DNA of 64,000 bases from Nemophila menziesii (Eukaryota > Streptophyta > Magnoliopsida > Boraginales > Hydrophyllaceae): positions 18,464,296 through 18,528,295 of the forward strand of contig JARWIR010000024.1 in NCBI GenBank assembly GCA_029959085.1. The letters are read 5' to 3'. Shown here in pieces: positions 11,270 to 23,263 of the stretch. Both the position numbers and the translations under genes were made by a program. The notes beneath the pieces are model-generated. The model was not told where the DNA came from. It searched no databases and saw only the letters and a list, made by a program, of their open reading frames with translations. How positions within the stretch are numbered: position 1 is the stretch's first letter; each line of letters begins with the position of its first letter.

Positions 11270-11550
11270 ACCTCGTTATATTCTTCCTCAGTCAAATCAT
11301 CTAACATTTCTTCTGCTTTGACATACTGCATATATATAACAAAACATGATTTTTTTACGAACAATTGAACTCAGTAATAAAAAGATCGAGGTACTTCCTT
11401 TGCAATGATCATTAAATCTTCGACAGTCAAATCATCATCATCATCTCCATCAATTATCCTTGGAGAACCTTGAATTTCTTTTCCTTTAACTCCCTTTTTT
11501 TTCTTACCCCGACCAATGGTTTAATGATTAATTCTAGGCATACCTCCTGC
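11270..11550 (-). pseudogene. Two-exon relic of an acidic hypothetical protein
   Basis: On the minus strand, ATGCCTAGAATTAATCAT is followed at once by TAA. Beyond the stop the same frame reads GRGKKKKGVKGKE, GSPRIIDGDDDDDL and TVEDLMIIAKE, up to a donor-like GTACCT near 11395. A second segment (about 11327-11273) reads YVKAEEMLDDLTEEEYNE before GTAATT. Lys-rich then Asp/Glu-rich composition with a clean exon pattern suggests a former gene 5' end, with an early nonsense change. I do not recognise the family. Confidence 0.35.
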
Positions 11551-11559
11551 AATTAATCT

Positions 11560-12700
11560 TTGATTAAAACTCACTCCTAATCTCTTTATATTGAGTTGTT
11601 CAGTAATAAACTAGTATAAAGATGCATTACACCAAAAATCAAGTTGCAGATTACCCCCAATTACTACAACTAATATTTCTTTTAGACTACATGATTATTA
11701 CATTATATAAATAGACCACCAAAGAATTCACGAATCACACAAACTTAATTCTAAAGAAGAAGTCATAACTTTGCTGATTTTAATCTTAATAATCATACAA
11801 GAAAGTAATACGATCCAATAATTCGTTCTAACCTTAATAATAAAAGAAACAGTAATATCCCAAATGCTCACTCAATCTAATTTTTATAATCAAATACAGT
11901 AATAAAAACCAATCTTTTACTTTAACCTTAATAATTCAGGAATAACCTGATTGCTCACTCAAATCTTAATAATTAAACAAAACAGAAGAGTTTTAAAGGA
12001 GAAGGAATAATCTAACCTGCAGTAATAACCCAATTACTCACTCTAGCCTTAATAATTAAATTAAAGAAGGCAGTAGAAAAAGTTGATTTGTTTGCAAATT
12101 TGGGTTCTTCGATGGTTCTTCGATGGTTCTTCGATGTTTGCAAAGTTGATTCCTCTACGGCGGTGTTATCTGTGCAAGAGAGCGGCTGATGGGTGGGGTG
12201 AGTGAATTACGTTTCTTTTTAGTACAGTAAATCTGAGAATAGAGTGGAACAAACAAGAATTGGGAATAGATTTTGGGAAAGTTAGAATATGATCACCGAC
12301 AAGAAATAAAATAAAAAAGAAGATAAGGTGAACGTAAGGCTATCGATCTGTATAACTTTTTTTTTTATCAGACAAGGCTATATATCGATCTGTATATTAT
12401 TTTTTATTTTTTTTGTCAGACAAGGCTATCGATAAGTAAAAAAAAAAAAAAAATGCTATCCGGTAATTTTTTTAATCTTAAAACTTGAATGATTTTAATT
12501 AAAAAATATTATAATAATATAATATTTCTTACAAAATAAAACATAAATAGATATTATAAAGGTAAAAAATTATATTTATATCATTAAAGATATCATGTAA
12601 TACATTTATATACAATTTTATAAGAATAAATTAAAAATTATGGAAAAATATCTACTTTAAATTATTTTATTAGTCTAACTATATTTTTTTCAATTATTAC
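11560..12700. other. AT-rich spacer with degenerate repeats
   Basis: Between 11760 and 12070 the phrase CTCACTC...CCTTAATAATTAAA recurs three to four times in degenerate form. At 12350-12450 a phrase around CAAGGCTATCGATC recurs three times next to poly-T/poly-A runs. This region lies where the 5' end of the CACTA element would be expected, but I see no CACTA-type terminus in it. Confidence 0.4.
12103..12135 (+). repeat. Tandem repeat, 3 x 11 bp
   Basis: Three perfect consecutive copies of GGTTCTTCGAT. Confidence 0.85.
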
Positions 12701-12709
12701 AGCAAAATT

Positions 12710-15700
12710 ATGCAGCCTGAAAAGGAAATTGATAAAAGTTGGATAGCCAAACCAAGACATAGTATTGAATATATTAATGGAGTGGATAAATTTATTGAGT
12801 TTGCATTGGAACATGGTGGTTCACGTGATGGAATGTTATTATGTCCTTGTAAGTATTGTCTGAATAATATTTTGCAGTTTCCAAACATAGTTAGAGATCA
12901 TGTTGTGATTTCGGGTATGAAAAATGGGTATATTCATTGGAATTTTCATGGAGAAATTGATATGAGATTAGATGCACAAACTCATGTTGGCTGAGTGGAT
13001 CAGTCGAACAAAAACTCAGATGATGAACAAGATCATATGAAGGACTTAGTATATGATGCATTTGGAATTCGTCAGAGAGTAGAGAGTGAAAAAACTAATG
13101 AAGGTGTAAGAAATGCTCATATCGATATTAATGTTGACGACAATATCGTAGTTCAAAGTCAAAATATTTCTCAAAGTGAACCAAATGCAGATCATTTAAG
13201 ATTTTTAAAATTTGTTGAGGAAGGAAATCAAGAACTCTATCCGGGATCCAACTCAACAGTTTTATCATTCACGGTAAAATTGATGCATTTAAAATGCGAT
13301 AACGAATGGAGTAAGAAATCTGTCGACCAACTCTTGGAATTTTGGAAAAATGTGTATCCAGACTCGAGAATACCTAAATCTTATGATGAAGCTAAGAAGA
13401 TGACTAAATCACTCGGATTAAGTTATGAAAAGATACATGTATGCCCAAATAAGTGTATGTTGTTTAGAGGCGATAAATCATCTCTTGACTCGTGTAATGT
13501 GTGTGGAGAATCTCGTTGGAAAAAAGAGAACGAGGGTGGTGAAAATAGTAAAAAAAAAAAGATCCCCGTAAAAATTTTGAGGTACTTTCCACTAATTAAA
13601 AGGCTCCAGAGGTTGTACGTGTCAAAAAAAACATCTTCCTCAATGAGATGGCACGAGGAGGGGCGCACGAAGGACGGGCTTCTAAGGCATCCGGCAGATT
13701 CACAATCGTGGAAGGATTTTGATAATAAATATCCTGATTTTGCTTCGGATTCTCGAAATATTCGACTTGGATTAGCGAGTGATGGTTTTAATCCCTTTGC
13801 GGACTCCAATAATCCATATAGTATATGGCCTGTCATTTTGATTCCGTACAATTTACCGCCATGGTTGTGCATGAAGCAGACGTCATTTATTTTGTCAATG
13901 CTCATCCCAGGAAAAGACTCACCAGGTGATAAAATTGATATTTTTCTTCAGCCACTCATCGATGAATTGTTACAGTTGTGGGATGGGGTGGAAACATACG
14001 ATGCGACTAGTAATGAAATGTTTTTGATGCGAGCTGCATTGATATGGACTTTAAATGATTTTCCAGCATATGCCTATCTATCAGGATGGAGCACTAAAGG
14101 TACATATGCATGTCCATGTTGCGCTGACCAGACGGAATCAAAGTGGTTAAAGCATGGAGGGAAATTTTGTTATCTAGGGCACCGTCGTTGGTTAGGTGAC
14201 TCGCATAAGTTTCGGACACAACCACAATTTTTTGATGGCACAGAAGAATGGAGAAATGCACCAACTACACTATCTGGGTCAGATGCGCTTAGGCAATTAG
14301 AAAGAGTTAATTTCATGGATGAGCACACAAGTAGTACAAGTAATGAGGCGACTACCTCTAGGAGAAAAAGACCTAGAATTACAAGGACTGACTCATATGA
14401 TTTGGACGAGGAATATGAGGATGATGTGGGTTCCAGTGATTCTATCTTATGGAAGAAAAAAAGTGTTTTCTTTAAGTTGCCTTATTGGGAGTTCAATACA
14501 TTGCGTCATAATCTAGATGTCATGCATATTGAGAAAAATGTTTGTGATAATGTAATTGCAACATTTTTGAATATCAAGGGAAAAAGTAAAGATAATTCAA
14601 AATCTCGCCAAGACTTGGTGGAAATGGGTATAAGACGACAACTTCACCCAGTGGAGCAACCTAATGGTAAATTTTTTTTTCCTCCGGCATGTTACTCAAT
14701 GACTAGAACAGAGAAAGATATGTTTCTCAAGGTGTTACACCATGTACGAATGCCTGATAGTTATGCATCAAATATATCAAGGGGTATTAATGTTAAGGAG
14801 AGAAAGTTACAGTCCCTTAAGACTCATGATTATCACATTTTGATGCAAGATTTGCTTCCGGTTGCGTTGCGGACGTCTATGACCAAACAAGTAACAAAAC
14901 TCATAATCGAATTAAGTAGCATTTTCAAGGCGATATGCTCAAAAACAATCAACGTTGAAGACATGGATACGGTGAAGTCTCGATCTATATTATTATTATG
15001 TCACATGGAAAGATGTTTTCCTCCTTCATTTTTTACAATTATGGTTCATTTAATCATCCATCTTGCGGACGAGGTAAAACTTGGAGGCCCTGTTCAATTT
15101 AGGTGGATGTACCCAATCGAAAGGTATATTGTATTTTACTAAATATTTATAATTTAATCACATAAAAATATATACTGAATTTTAAAAACTTCAAGGTGTT
15201 GGAGAGTGTTCAAAAAATATATGGGAAATAAAGCTCATCCTGAAGGGTCAATCGCTGAGACCTATATTACACAAGAGGCCCTCACCTTTTGTTCTAGATA
15301 TTTGGATGGAATAGAAACCGTTTTTAATCGACCACGTCGTAATTACGATGTTAATCCAAAAGAAGGAGATATATATTTGTTTCCTAGTGGTGGCAGAGGC
15401 ATGGGAGCGCCTATTTATAAAATACTGGACAGGATTTCGTTGGGTCAAGGACATCGATATGTCTTGTCGCATGTTGAAGAAGTACAACCGTTTGTTGAGT
15501 GAGTCTTTCGTTGAAACTTATTTAATTATACACTATAAGACTATTGTGATATATTAACATATTAATATTGTACATTCTTCTGTAGGTTGTTTAAAAGTTA
15601 CAAGATTGAAAAGTATCGGCCTAGAAGATACAATTCAAGTACATTGCAAAGGCTGGTTGCAGAGGAATTTCATTCGTGGTTCAAAACACATGTAACTATT

Positions 15701-16458
15701 ATCTGTTAATTATATATTCACATGAATATGTATTATTTTTATAGGATAAAAGATTTTTTTTCACAAAACAGGTAGAGGAAATAGGCTACGGGAACGTCTC
15801 CGATAAAATAAGATGGCTTTCTATAGGACCATTTGCTGCTGTAACAAGTTATAAAGGTTATGTTTGCAACGGATATAGGTTTCATACAAAAGAAGCAAAT
15901 CATGGGAAACGAACACAAAACTTTGGGGTTGCCTTGACTTCGACAACACCAAGTGTTGCTTCAGTTCGAGATCCAAATCTTATTGAAGGAGAAGTGGAAT
16001 ATTTTGGGGAACTGACTGATATAATTGAATTAGAATACACTGGACAATTAAAGGTTGTGCTTTTTCGATGTAATTGGGCGGACGTGACACATGGTCGTGG
16101 AGTGAAGAAAGATGAATTCGGTTTTACATTGGTTAATTTTTCACGGCTGTCACATACAGGTCAGCGCATGACCGATGAGCCATTTGTTATATCATCTCAA
16201 GTGCAACAAGTTTTTTATGTGCAAGATCCTTTGAACACGGAATGGCAAGTTGTGATAAAAACTGTTCCTAGAGACTTGTTTGATATTGGTGAGGACATTG
16301 GATTAGATCTTGAAGACAATGATGACGAAGAAGAAGATGATGACTATGTGTCCGCAAGAAGCGAGCCTTATGTCCGTCAAGATCTAGAAGAGGGTGATTG
16401 GTTGCGGCACGATGTGAATGACGATTTGTTTAATGATTTTGTGCACCAGACTTTTTAA
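12710..16458 (+). pseudogene. CACTA transposase (TNP2-like), four exons, one in-frame stop
   Basis: Exons: 12710-15123, 15196-15498, 15586-15691 and 15772-16458 (stop TAA), all GT-AG with consistent phase. Domains in order: transposase-associated domain (residues about 5-85, WIAKPRH, FIEFALEHG, CPCKYC), the Transposase_21 catalytic region (CPNKCMLFRGD, CNVCGESRWK, YPIWPVIL-like segment, ACPCC, HNLDVMHIEKNV), DUF4218 (FKAICSK, HMERCFPPSFF, GPVQFRWMYPIER, NKAHPEGSIAE) and a C-terminal DUF4216 (FHTKEANHGKRTQNFGV, YYGELTDI-like). The only lesion I see is TGA at 12992-12994, after THVG and before VDQSN. Both sides are in the same frame, so it is a single nonsense change in an otherwise complete gene of about 1165 codons. 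The C-terminus is rich in Asp and Glu. Confidence 0.85.
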
Positions 16459-16789
16459 ATATAGTCTAAAAATAAATTTTACAAATAATTTAATACGTGG
16501 TTATTGTTTCTCGTAAGAATTTGTGATGTCCATTTTTATAGAAAAATCGCTAGTACAGTTTTTTTTTCCAAGTTCGTTTTTATCAAACAATATTTTAAGT
16601 AATATTCAAAATTATAAATTTAAATTGTGATTAAAGTCTTAAGTACATCACATTGTCAAGTTTATTCTCAAATTTATTGATATTGTTGTAACTTTTAATT
16701 ACGTTACCCTTGGATACTAATATTTGTGGTTAATTGTACTAATCTAATGATAATTTTTTGAAAATTGTACTTTTTTGTTTATCAACATT

Positions 16790-17345
16790 CTCAACGCAAA
16801 TCTATAAGCGTCCTTATGTGCTAAGTATACCTGACGCTCATATAGTCGCGTCCCTAATTAGTGTGCAAATAAAGACGCAAAACGAAAAGCGTCCCATATG
16901 AGCTACCAGTATAACCGACGCTCATGTAACGGCGTCCCTAATTAGCGTGTCAACATTGACGCTTGTGTAACTACGTCCCTAATTAGTGCGTCAATGACGA
17001 CGCTCATGTAGTTGTGTCCCTAATTATTGTGTTAATATCGACTCTCATGCAGACGCGTCCCTAATTAGTGTGTCAATACCGACGCTCACGTAACTGCGTC
17101 TTTAATTAGTGTATCAATACCGTCGCTTATATATATAGCGTCTTGAAAAAGTAAAACAAGGACGCTTGAGTCAACAACGTCCCTATAGCAACATAAATGC
17201 CGACGATATATAAGACGCGTCCCCTATTAATAGCATATAGGGACGCTTCAAACACAGTGTCGCCATATACAACAATTAAGGACGCGTTTACTTTTGCGTC
17301 GTTATTTATAATTTTTTTAGGGACGCTAACGCGACGCGTCCCTAA
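16790..17345. repeat. CACTA subterminal array, 41-bp period
   Basis: The core GCGTCCCTAATTAG and close variants recur at about 16848, 16932, 16973, 17014, 17055 and 17096, exactly 41 bp apart from 16932 on, with the first interval about two units. Each unit also carries GACGCTCATGTAA, giving a GACGC/GCGTC inverted pair. Such arrays are the usual binding sites for CACTA-encoded DNA-binding protein; that role is known for the family and inferred here. Confidence 0.8.
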
Positions 17346-17379
17346 AAAACCGTCGCTAAATGATCATTTTCTTGTAGTG

Positions 17380-18138
17380 TTCGGTTTGTCTCTTCTCGAT
17401 AGTGTTGACAGGTGTGGATCTTCTGTTATCTGAAAAGATCTACATGGACATCAGTTAAGTGTGTATTCTCTCCTTTTACTTTGATTTATACATTAGATTA
17501 TAAGCTCTATGAAGGGCCTTTTAAAGCAAGATGGATTGGGCTAAGTTTATACTTTCTTATTAATGGCCCTATTAAAGTCCTCAATTGGGCTCTAATTAAA
17601 GATAATCCTTATCTTAATCATATCTATTGGGCTTCATTTGTATTTGTTATCTACATTGCGCTTGGACTTGGATTTATACATTTCTTCACTGTTTGTCTCT
17701 TTGGATTTCGTTATGAAAGAAGTATCACGCTTCCTTCTGTAAACAAATTCTTATTATCCACTCTATTGGCTGGTTTATACTTTCGAGAATGGAAGAATCT
17801 GGCTTACTGATTTTATTTTTTGTCTTATGTGATATATTCCAAAAGGCAGTTCACTTTTCACTTAGGCGGTTACCTCTCCTACTCTACAGGATTGTATTTT
17901 TTTATTTAAGCGTGCTTCTTTAACGCTGCAGCTCCCTTTTATTTATAATATTCACTCCTCGAGATTAAAGAATTTTGTACAAGTGGGTGGAAATGTCTGT
18001 ATTATTCTTTCTCACGCTAAGGGTTACACTCAAAGTATGGCGTACATATATTATGCAGCAAACAATCCTATCTTCTACAACATCTCAGCAACTTTCCAAT
18101 CTCAAGCTTCATATTATTTTGCATCCAATCTCCTAATC
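17380..18138 (+). other. Leader region upstream of LINE copy 1 ORF1
   Basis: Lies between the CACTA terminus and the LINE ORF1. A 132-codon plus-strand frame (17412-17810) is hydrophobic with alternating aromatic stretches but has no domain I recognise. It is probably LINE 5' leader or flanking DNA. Confidence 0.3.
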
Positions 18139-19899
18139 ATGTCTAGCCTACATAGTCACGACCTTCCCTTAGCCAAAGCCAAAAGTGAAACTCTGAAAAA
18201 GTTCGTAGTGCTCTCTCTCGCGACTAAAACGACGGCGATAAGAACTCGCAATGATGAATATATTTTTGTTTCTAAAGTATTATCCACAAGAATCTTTACC
18301 CTGGGTGTGTTCAGGAAAGCTGTTTTAGATTCATGGGGCATCAATTGCAGAATTCTTTTCGAAGAACTTGGAACTAACGTCTTTAAAATTACTGTAGAAT
18401 AAGCTGAGGTGGCTGAAAGACTCTGGAATCTAAGACCTTGTCTTGTCCAGTCCATGCACGTGCTTTTGTGTAAATGGGAGAACCAGTTGGAGTTCAATCA
18501 GCTTGATCTCACTAATTCCTACGCTTGGGTTAGGATTTATGGCCTAGCCAATTCTCAAAACACGGTGGATTCAATTCAAACGTTTGGTAATTATATTGGA
18601 AGCGTGGAGGAGATTGATTTCCTTGTGAACGAGACAACTGTAGTGAACTTCATCAGACTTAGAGTCAAGTTTAATTCTTTTGAAGCGATTAAAACTGGCG
18701 TTTTTGTCGAGCAACAGGATGGTGCATCTTGGGTTGCTTTTAGGTACGAGAACATTGGGATTTTCTGCTACAATTGTGGCTATATTGGTCACAATAAGGT
18801 TTCATGCACGGTGGGAATGGTGAGGCCAAAATGGAGTGATGACTCATATAGTTTTTTTAATTGGAATCGAGAAACTACTGTGAGAAGTGATGATAAGGTG
18901 TTTCACAACATACGAAAAACACGATAGGTGGGGAATCTTTGACGAAGCTGTTAGATTCTTTCCCTTAAGGAGAGATCACCACGACAGTGATGACAAAAAC
19001 AATGAAGGGTTTGGCAGAAATGAACATGTGGTTACTGGAATTAATCTAGGAGGGGCGTCGAATCAAGCTGGTGGATCAGGTGGCAATGAAAGTAGCGCGA
19101 AACAACAGAAAGAACCTTCAGAATCTGCGAAAAGAAAAAGAGAAAACACGCTCGCATTTATGGAACTGATGAAGACTATAAACCCGAAGAACGAAGCTGT
19201 GGAAGTCTGCAAGAAAACATACCATGTGTTATTCGATATTTTACAGAAAGATATGGGTTATTTCGGGGATTCAATGATCATAAGTCAAAAAACTGTGAAT
19301 GAGATTCTATTGGCGATAGAATTTGAAGTCGAGGAATATTATGGTGCTATCTTCAGTAATAGCGAGAATGGAAGTCTTGATACTGGTTTTTTGCGAAGTT
19401 GGTCTAGTCCTACTGGTGTTCTCAAATCAAGGGGGATTGTTATTCGTGATGATCACCAAAGTCAGGTTCCTAAGATGATGGAAACACCTATTGATACAGG
19501 ATTTGAACAAAAATGGTGAGAAAAGGTATGAGGAAGGTGGGAGTAAGGTAATGGACAAAGGAAAATCTATTTTAGTGGAGGATAATGATTTCGAGGAAGA
19601 TTTTTAGCCCGAGGAGAGCTCTGGTAATTCTCAATCTGTGCACATAAGTCAACACTATCGACAAGAAGAGGAGTTCAACCAAAGAACCTTTAGGACTACA
19701 CCAAGGATGAGGGTCGATAATAACGTGGAGAAATTTACTTGGCCAGGAGACTTGAAGAGGAAAATGGCGCCTAGCTTGGGTGGGGTAAAAAATAATGCTA
19801 AGCAAATTTGCCTCGAAGATGTGGACATTCTTGGGAAAAGAATTGTGGAAGCTCGGAACTTTCTTGATGAGTTACTTGTTAGTTACGGATAAATAAAAG
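18139..19899 (+). pseudogene. LINE copy 1 ORF1 (DUF4283 + CCHC), broken
   Basis: Starts MSSLHSHDLPLAKAKSE and runs through a DUF4283-like RNA-binding domain (VFRKAVLDSWG, LRPCLVQSMHVLLCKWE, YAWVRIYGL) to a CCHC knuckle (CYNCGYIGHNKVSC, about 18770-18815). Lesions: TAA at 18400-18402, a one-base shift in an A tract near 18918, then TGA or TAG stops near 19517, 19605 and 19889. The same protein family is present, better preserved, on the minus strand at 44465-48045, which allows each lesion to be placed by comparison. The downstream part is acidic with motifs such as NEILLAIE and FTWPGDLKRK. Confidence 0.7.
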
Positions 19900-19922
19900 A
19901 TCAATTTGTTGAATATGAGTAT

Positions 19923-20311
19923 ATGAACGTTTGTGGACCCAACGCTGTGATAGAAAGTGGTATGGAGAACAAGCAATATTACTATTGTAGTGCCGAGAAT
20001 TGTGATGGTCCTTTGAGGGATAATATGTCGAGTGACGATTCAGATGATGATGGTAGTACCCAGGCCATGCCTGTGAAGGAGACCCTCATCAATACAAATC
20101 TCAAGTGTATCGGCCAGCCCGGGGTAAAGCGGTCGGTGTTGATGGATAAATTTATGGTTTGGAATTGTCAAGGGGCAAGGGCACCTGTGACAAGAAATTT
20201 AGTAAAGTCCCTTATTTCGAAGTTTAATGTTTCTTTATTATGTCTTTTGGAAGCTAAAATTAAGAGTAGCGATGTTAGGTCTTGTAACATTAATTATTCT
20301 AGACAAAAACT
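19923..20311 (+). pseudogene. LINE copy 1: ORF1 tail and first residues of ORF2 endonuclease
   Basis: MNVCGPNAVIESGMENK and a DSDDD stretch are the end of ORF1. An overlapping ATGGATAA then starts ORF2, MDKFMVWNCQGARAPVT, the N-terminus of an L1-type endonuclease (the W-N-C-Q-G strand) followed by LLCLLEAKIKS with the catalytic Glu. The frame is lost about 30 codons later where the LTR-like element begins (20312). No further ORF2 sequence follows on the other side. Confidence 0.65.
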
Positions 20312-21840
20312 TGGTGTCGCCTAAGGTGTTATAAAATAATAGATAAATAAACGCAAATAAACACCCTAGGCTGAGCACAGTTCTTCAAGTATACAGGACG
20401 TATGCAAGTTTTAATGAATAAGTAAGATTCGTTCCTCAGAGACTACGAAGGTTAAGAAGAACTTATGCAAATATTCAAGTGCAGATATAAAAGCTAGAAT
20501 AATAATACGCAAGAATATAAAGACTAAAGAGATTTTTATTTGGTTTTTATAAAGAGAAAATTAAAACTAATAAATTAAATAAAAGAAAAGAAGATAGTAT
20601 GATAGCTTAGCTCAAGATATTAGCAAGTAATCTCCACTAGTTTTGGTTATTCTATCGTTTAAGGGTGAATCATGTAATATGAAATAATCAGGATTCCCAT
20701 CCCTTAGACCTTGAGAGTGACTAAGGGGGCTACGGACACATCATGAGGCAGCCTAAACTTAGGGTTATCCTGCACCACTAGTTTCCTAAGCAATTCAATT
20801 CCAAACATGATGATAGTGGTTAAATCATACCCTAATGATTATCTAGTTAGGTTGATTTGTCAGGTCTAAACCTTGTTCTAGACGTTATGTGGTGTTTCAA
20901 TAGTTAAACACCCAGCTAAGGTGATCATATAACTACTATTAAGGTAATCCTATACTCATGCATTATCAAGGAAAACAGTCATTACATCAAAACACATAAA
21001 CAAAACATAAAACATGAATTCCAATTAAATACCGTAGTATCCCAAATCAAATAGAAAAACTAGGGTTCATACATATATGCTAAATCCCAAGTTAAAGTAA
21101 ATTAGTTCATACTATAGAAAGAAAAGAAAAGAATTACAGATTTGAAGGTAGAAGAAAACATGATATGGTGTTCTGCTCCTTCCATACTTCTCCTCTTGTT
21201 GTAAGCTTCTTCCTGACCTAAGGTTTTGGCCAAGGATGATTTTATAATGATAAGAGGTTGTATTTATAGTGTATAAGAAGAACTAATTCGTTTTCTTGAA
21301 GGAGAAGGTAAGTAGTGGACTCTAAGCCCAACTCAAATTCGTAACCCTAAAATATGGAATAAGCCCCGTTTTTGTTTTGGTACTAACAGCTTCAATTCTT
21401 ATCCGTTTGATGCGTATGAGTAGTCGAAATTCATCGTCCCGGAAAGATCTCTAACTTTTCTCTTGATCGTTCTTCCAAATTCCTCACCGATTTTGAGATA
21501 TAAGCTGATTTGTGGTCGTAGGTGCTGGAATTCAGATTTATGACAGCTTTTCCTTTTCCATATTTTTAGCTTTTGTTTCCTTATCTCCGATTTCCATGTT
21601 TATCATCTTTCCTTTAGCTCTTGGAACCAACTTGGACTCTAATTAATTACCATATATCTCTAAAGCTTCACACTAAATGAATAATTAAACCCGATATGCT
21701 CTAAAAATAATAAATAATCAATTCAAGACACAAAATAGGAAAGTGTACTAAATCATGTGAAAATCGACCTATAAACTAATAAATACTACTAAAATGATGT
21801 CTCCAAGTAGGATTAATTCTTGACAAATAGGGAGACATCA
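20312..21840. mobile_element. LTR-like non-coding element, copy 1 (1529 bp)
   Basis: Begins TGGTGTCGCCTAAGGTGTTA and ends GGGAGACATCA, so it has TG...CA ends. It is collinear with the element at 46140-47911: the same GGTGTTATAAAAT start, the same middle (TTTTGTTTGGTTTTT-like stretch) and the same end (ATGTCTCCAAG ... CAAATAGGGAGA). It has no ORF. Flanks AAACT and GTTTA do not match, so no target duplication is visible for this copy. Interpretation: a solo LTR or non-autonomous LTR derivative. Confidence 0.55.
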
Positions 21841-22048
21841 GTTTATCTGTTATCGTTTTAGTTTTATAACTTTTAAATTTATGATTTTTTATGAAATTTT
21901 AGTTAGTGTTCTTGGTGTTTCAACAAGATTACCAAGAATACCTACTAAAATTTTAAAAAATTTAGAAGAAGAAGAAGAAGAAGAAGAAGAAGAAGAAGAA
22001 GATGATGATGAAGATGATGATGAAGATGATGATGAAGATGATGATGAA

Positions 22049-22103
<55 letters not shown>

Positions 22104-22850
22104 TATTTCTTATTTTTGGGGGTGTTTAGAAGAAATAAAAAATGTTTAGGGATCAATTTTAATTTTTCTCTAAAATTATGAGTAAAAATAATGATTTAAA
22201 TTAAATGAAAATAATTTAAATCAATTAAAAATGATTTAAATCGGTTAAAAATAATTTAATAATAATTTGATAATAAGTTGATGAATTTTTTGGACATAAT
22301 CTGTTACTGGGGGTAAACTAGCACGGATTTCTTTACATGGGATAAAAGGCACGTTTTAGATTGTAGGGGGTTACCACCTGTCAATCACGTTATAGTACAG
22401 GGGTAAATAGTGTATTTATTTAAAAAAAATTATCATGCAAATTTGAAGCATGAGAGGAGTAGTGATCTCCTACTTTGTGCAAAGAAAGCATATTGTGCAC
22501 ATACGCGATCTCGTTAGTCCATAACAATTATATATTATATATATAGAAGCTGAACAGCGTTGACCAAGATTGACTATTGACCGGCATTGATTAATCCTCT
22601 TGACTTTTTTGCGTCAACGTAGTTAGGAAGTTTTGACATTCTAAATCCTTTTTTGAGGCTGGTTTCTCTAAATTTGGAGTATTTTTTATCATATTTTTTT
22701 ACTAACAAAATTTGACGGCGTTGGTCAAAATTATTAAACGTTGACAGAGTTGAACAGAGGTATTTTAAAATCTTTTTGAGGGCCTAGATCATTTTTTAGA
22801 TTTGTTCATCCAAATTTTAAGTATTTTTTATGGTTTTTGTATTGTTCTGT
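21841..22850. other. Spacer with microsatellite and TTGAC-rich degenerate repeat
   Basis: Apart from the GAA/GAT microsatellite there is a stretch (22555-22850) in which a ~150-bp pattern (TTGACCGGCATTGA ... GTTTCTCTAAATTT ... GTATTTTTTAT) occurs about twice. A related unit lies at 30640-30780, on the other side of the LINE/Sirevirus nest. This suggests the nest was inserted into a pre-existing degenerate repeat. Confidence 0.4.
21965..22103 (+). repeat. Compound GAA/GAT microsatellite
   Basis: About a dozen GAA units followed by mixed GATGATGAA and then pure GAT units. The long acidic open frame across it is an artefact of the repeat. Confidence 0.95.
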
Positions 22851-23263
22851 TATTTTGTGGTTATTTCAATTACAAAACTTGAATTCTTCTTTTGGACCAA
22901 TACAAGATTCTTTAATCGGCAAATCAAAATTTTATTAATAATTAAAAACCACAAACAATTATCCTTACAAATATTTAGGCCCAAAACCTTCTTATTAAAA
23001 CTAAAGTAGTAAATAGACAAGCACAACAAACATTTGGGTAATATTTTACAATAGATCAAAAACTTTCGACCTAACTGCTATTACATAAACTATCAATCAA
23101 TACATTTGAGGTCTTCTTCTTAAATCTTCTACTTTGTAGTTTAATAGCAGTAAGAGAGACAATTTTACCCCAAGTCTGGTCTTCATTTAACGAGGAACCA
23201 TTATGGTTCCTAACGTTTCTCTTATTCCATATCCAAACATGTAAGATGTGATTAACGCACTTA
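22850..23263 (-). pseudogene. LINE ORF2 C-terminal remnant (3' part, split by Sirevirus)
   Basis: On the minus strand from 23263 the frame reads HILHVWIWNKRNVRNHNG, then DQTWGKIVSLTAIKLQSRR before a stop near 23085, the usual C-terminal tail of plant L1-type ORF2 (V-W-x-x-R-N ... W). It continues directly from the fragment at 30158-30590 if the Sirevirus and one 5-bp duplication are removed. Confidence 0.6.

Larger units (their letters stand above)
12690..17379 (+). mobile_element. CACTA (En/Spm) DNA transposon, 5' terminus not found
   Basis: Carries a TNP2-type transposase (12710-16458), a subterminal 41-bp repeat array (about 16790-17340) and a 3' terminus at 17371-17379 reading CTTGTAGTG, the complement of CACTACAAG, the hallmark CACTA end. 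Just inside are inverted GACGC/GCGTC and AGCGACGG motifs usual for the subterminal region. The three bases after the end are TTC. I found no matching CACTACAAG preceded by TTC upstream (a CACTACGAA at 11102 lacks the matching duplication), so the left end is missing, rearranged or diverged. The left boundary given is only the start of the coding region. Confidence 0.8.

Noticed and set aside
20307..21845. Target duplication for LTR-like copy 1
   Set aside because: AAACT and GTTTA do not match; no duplication can be claimed.
21881..22129. Acidic open frame of 82 codons
   Set aside because: It is a translation of the GAA/GAT microsatellite; no start context or domain.
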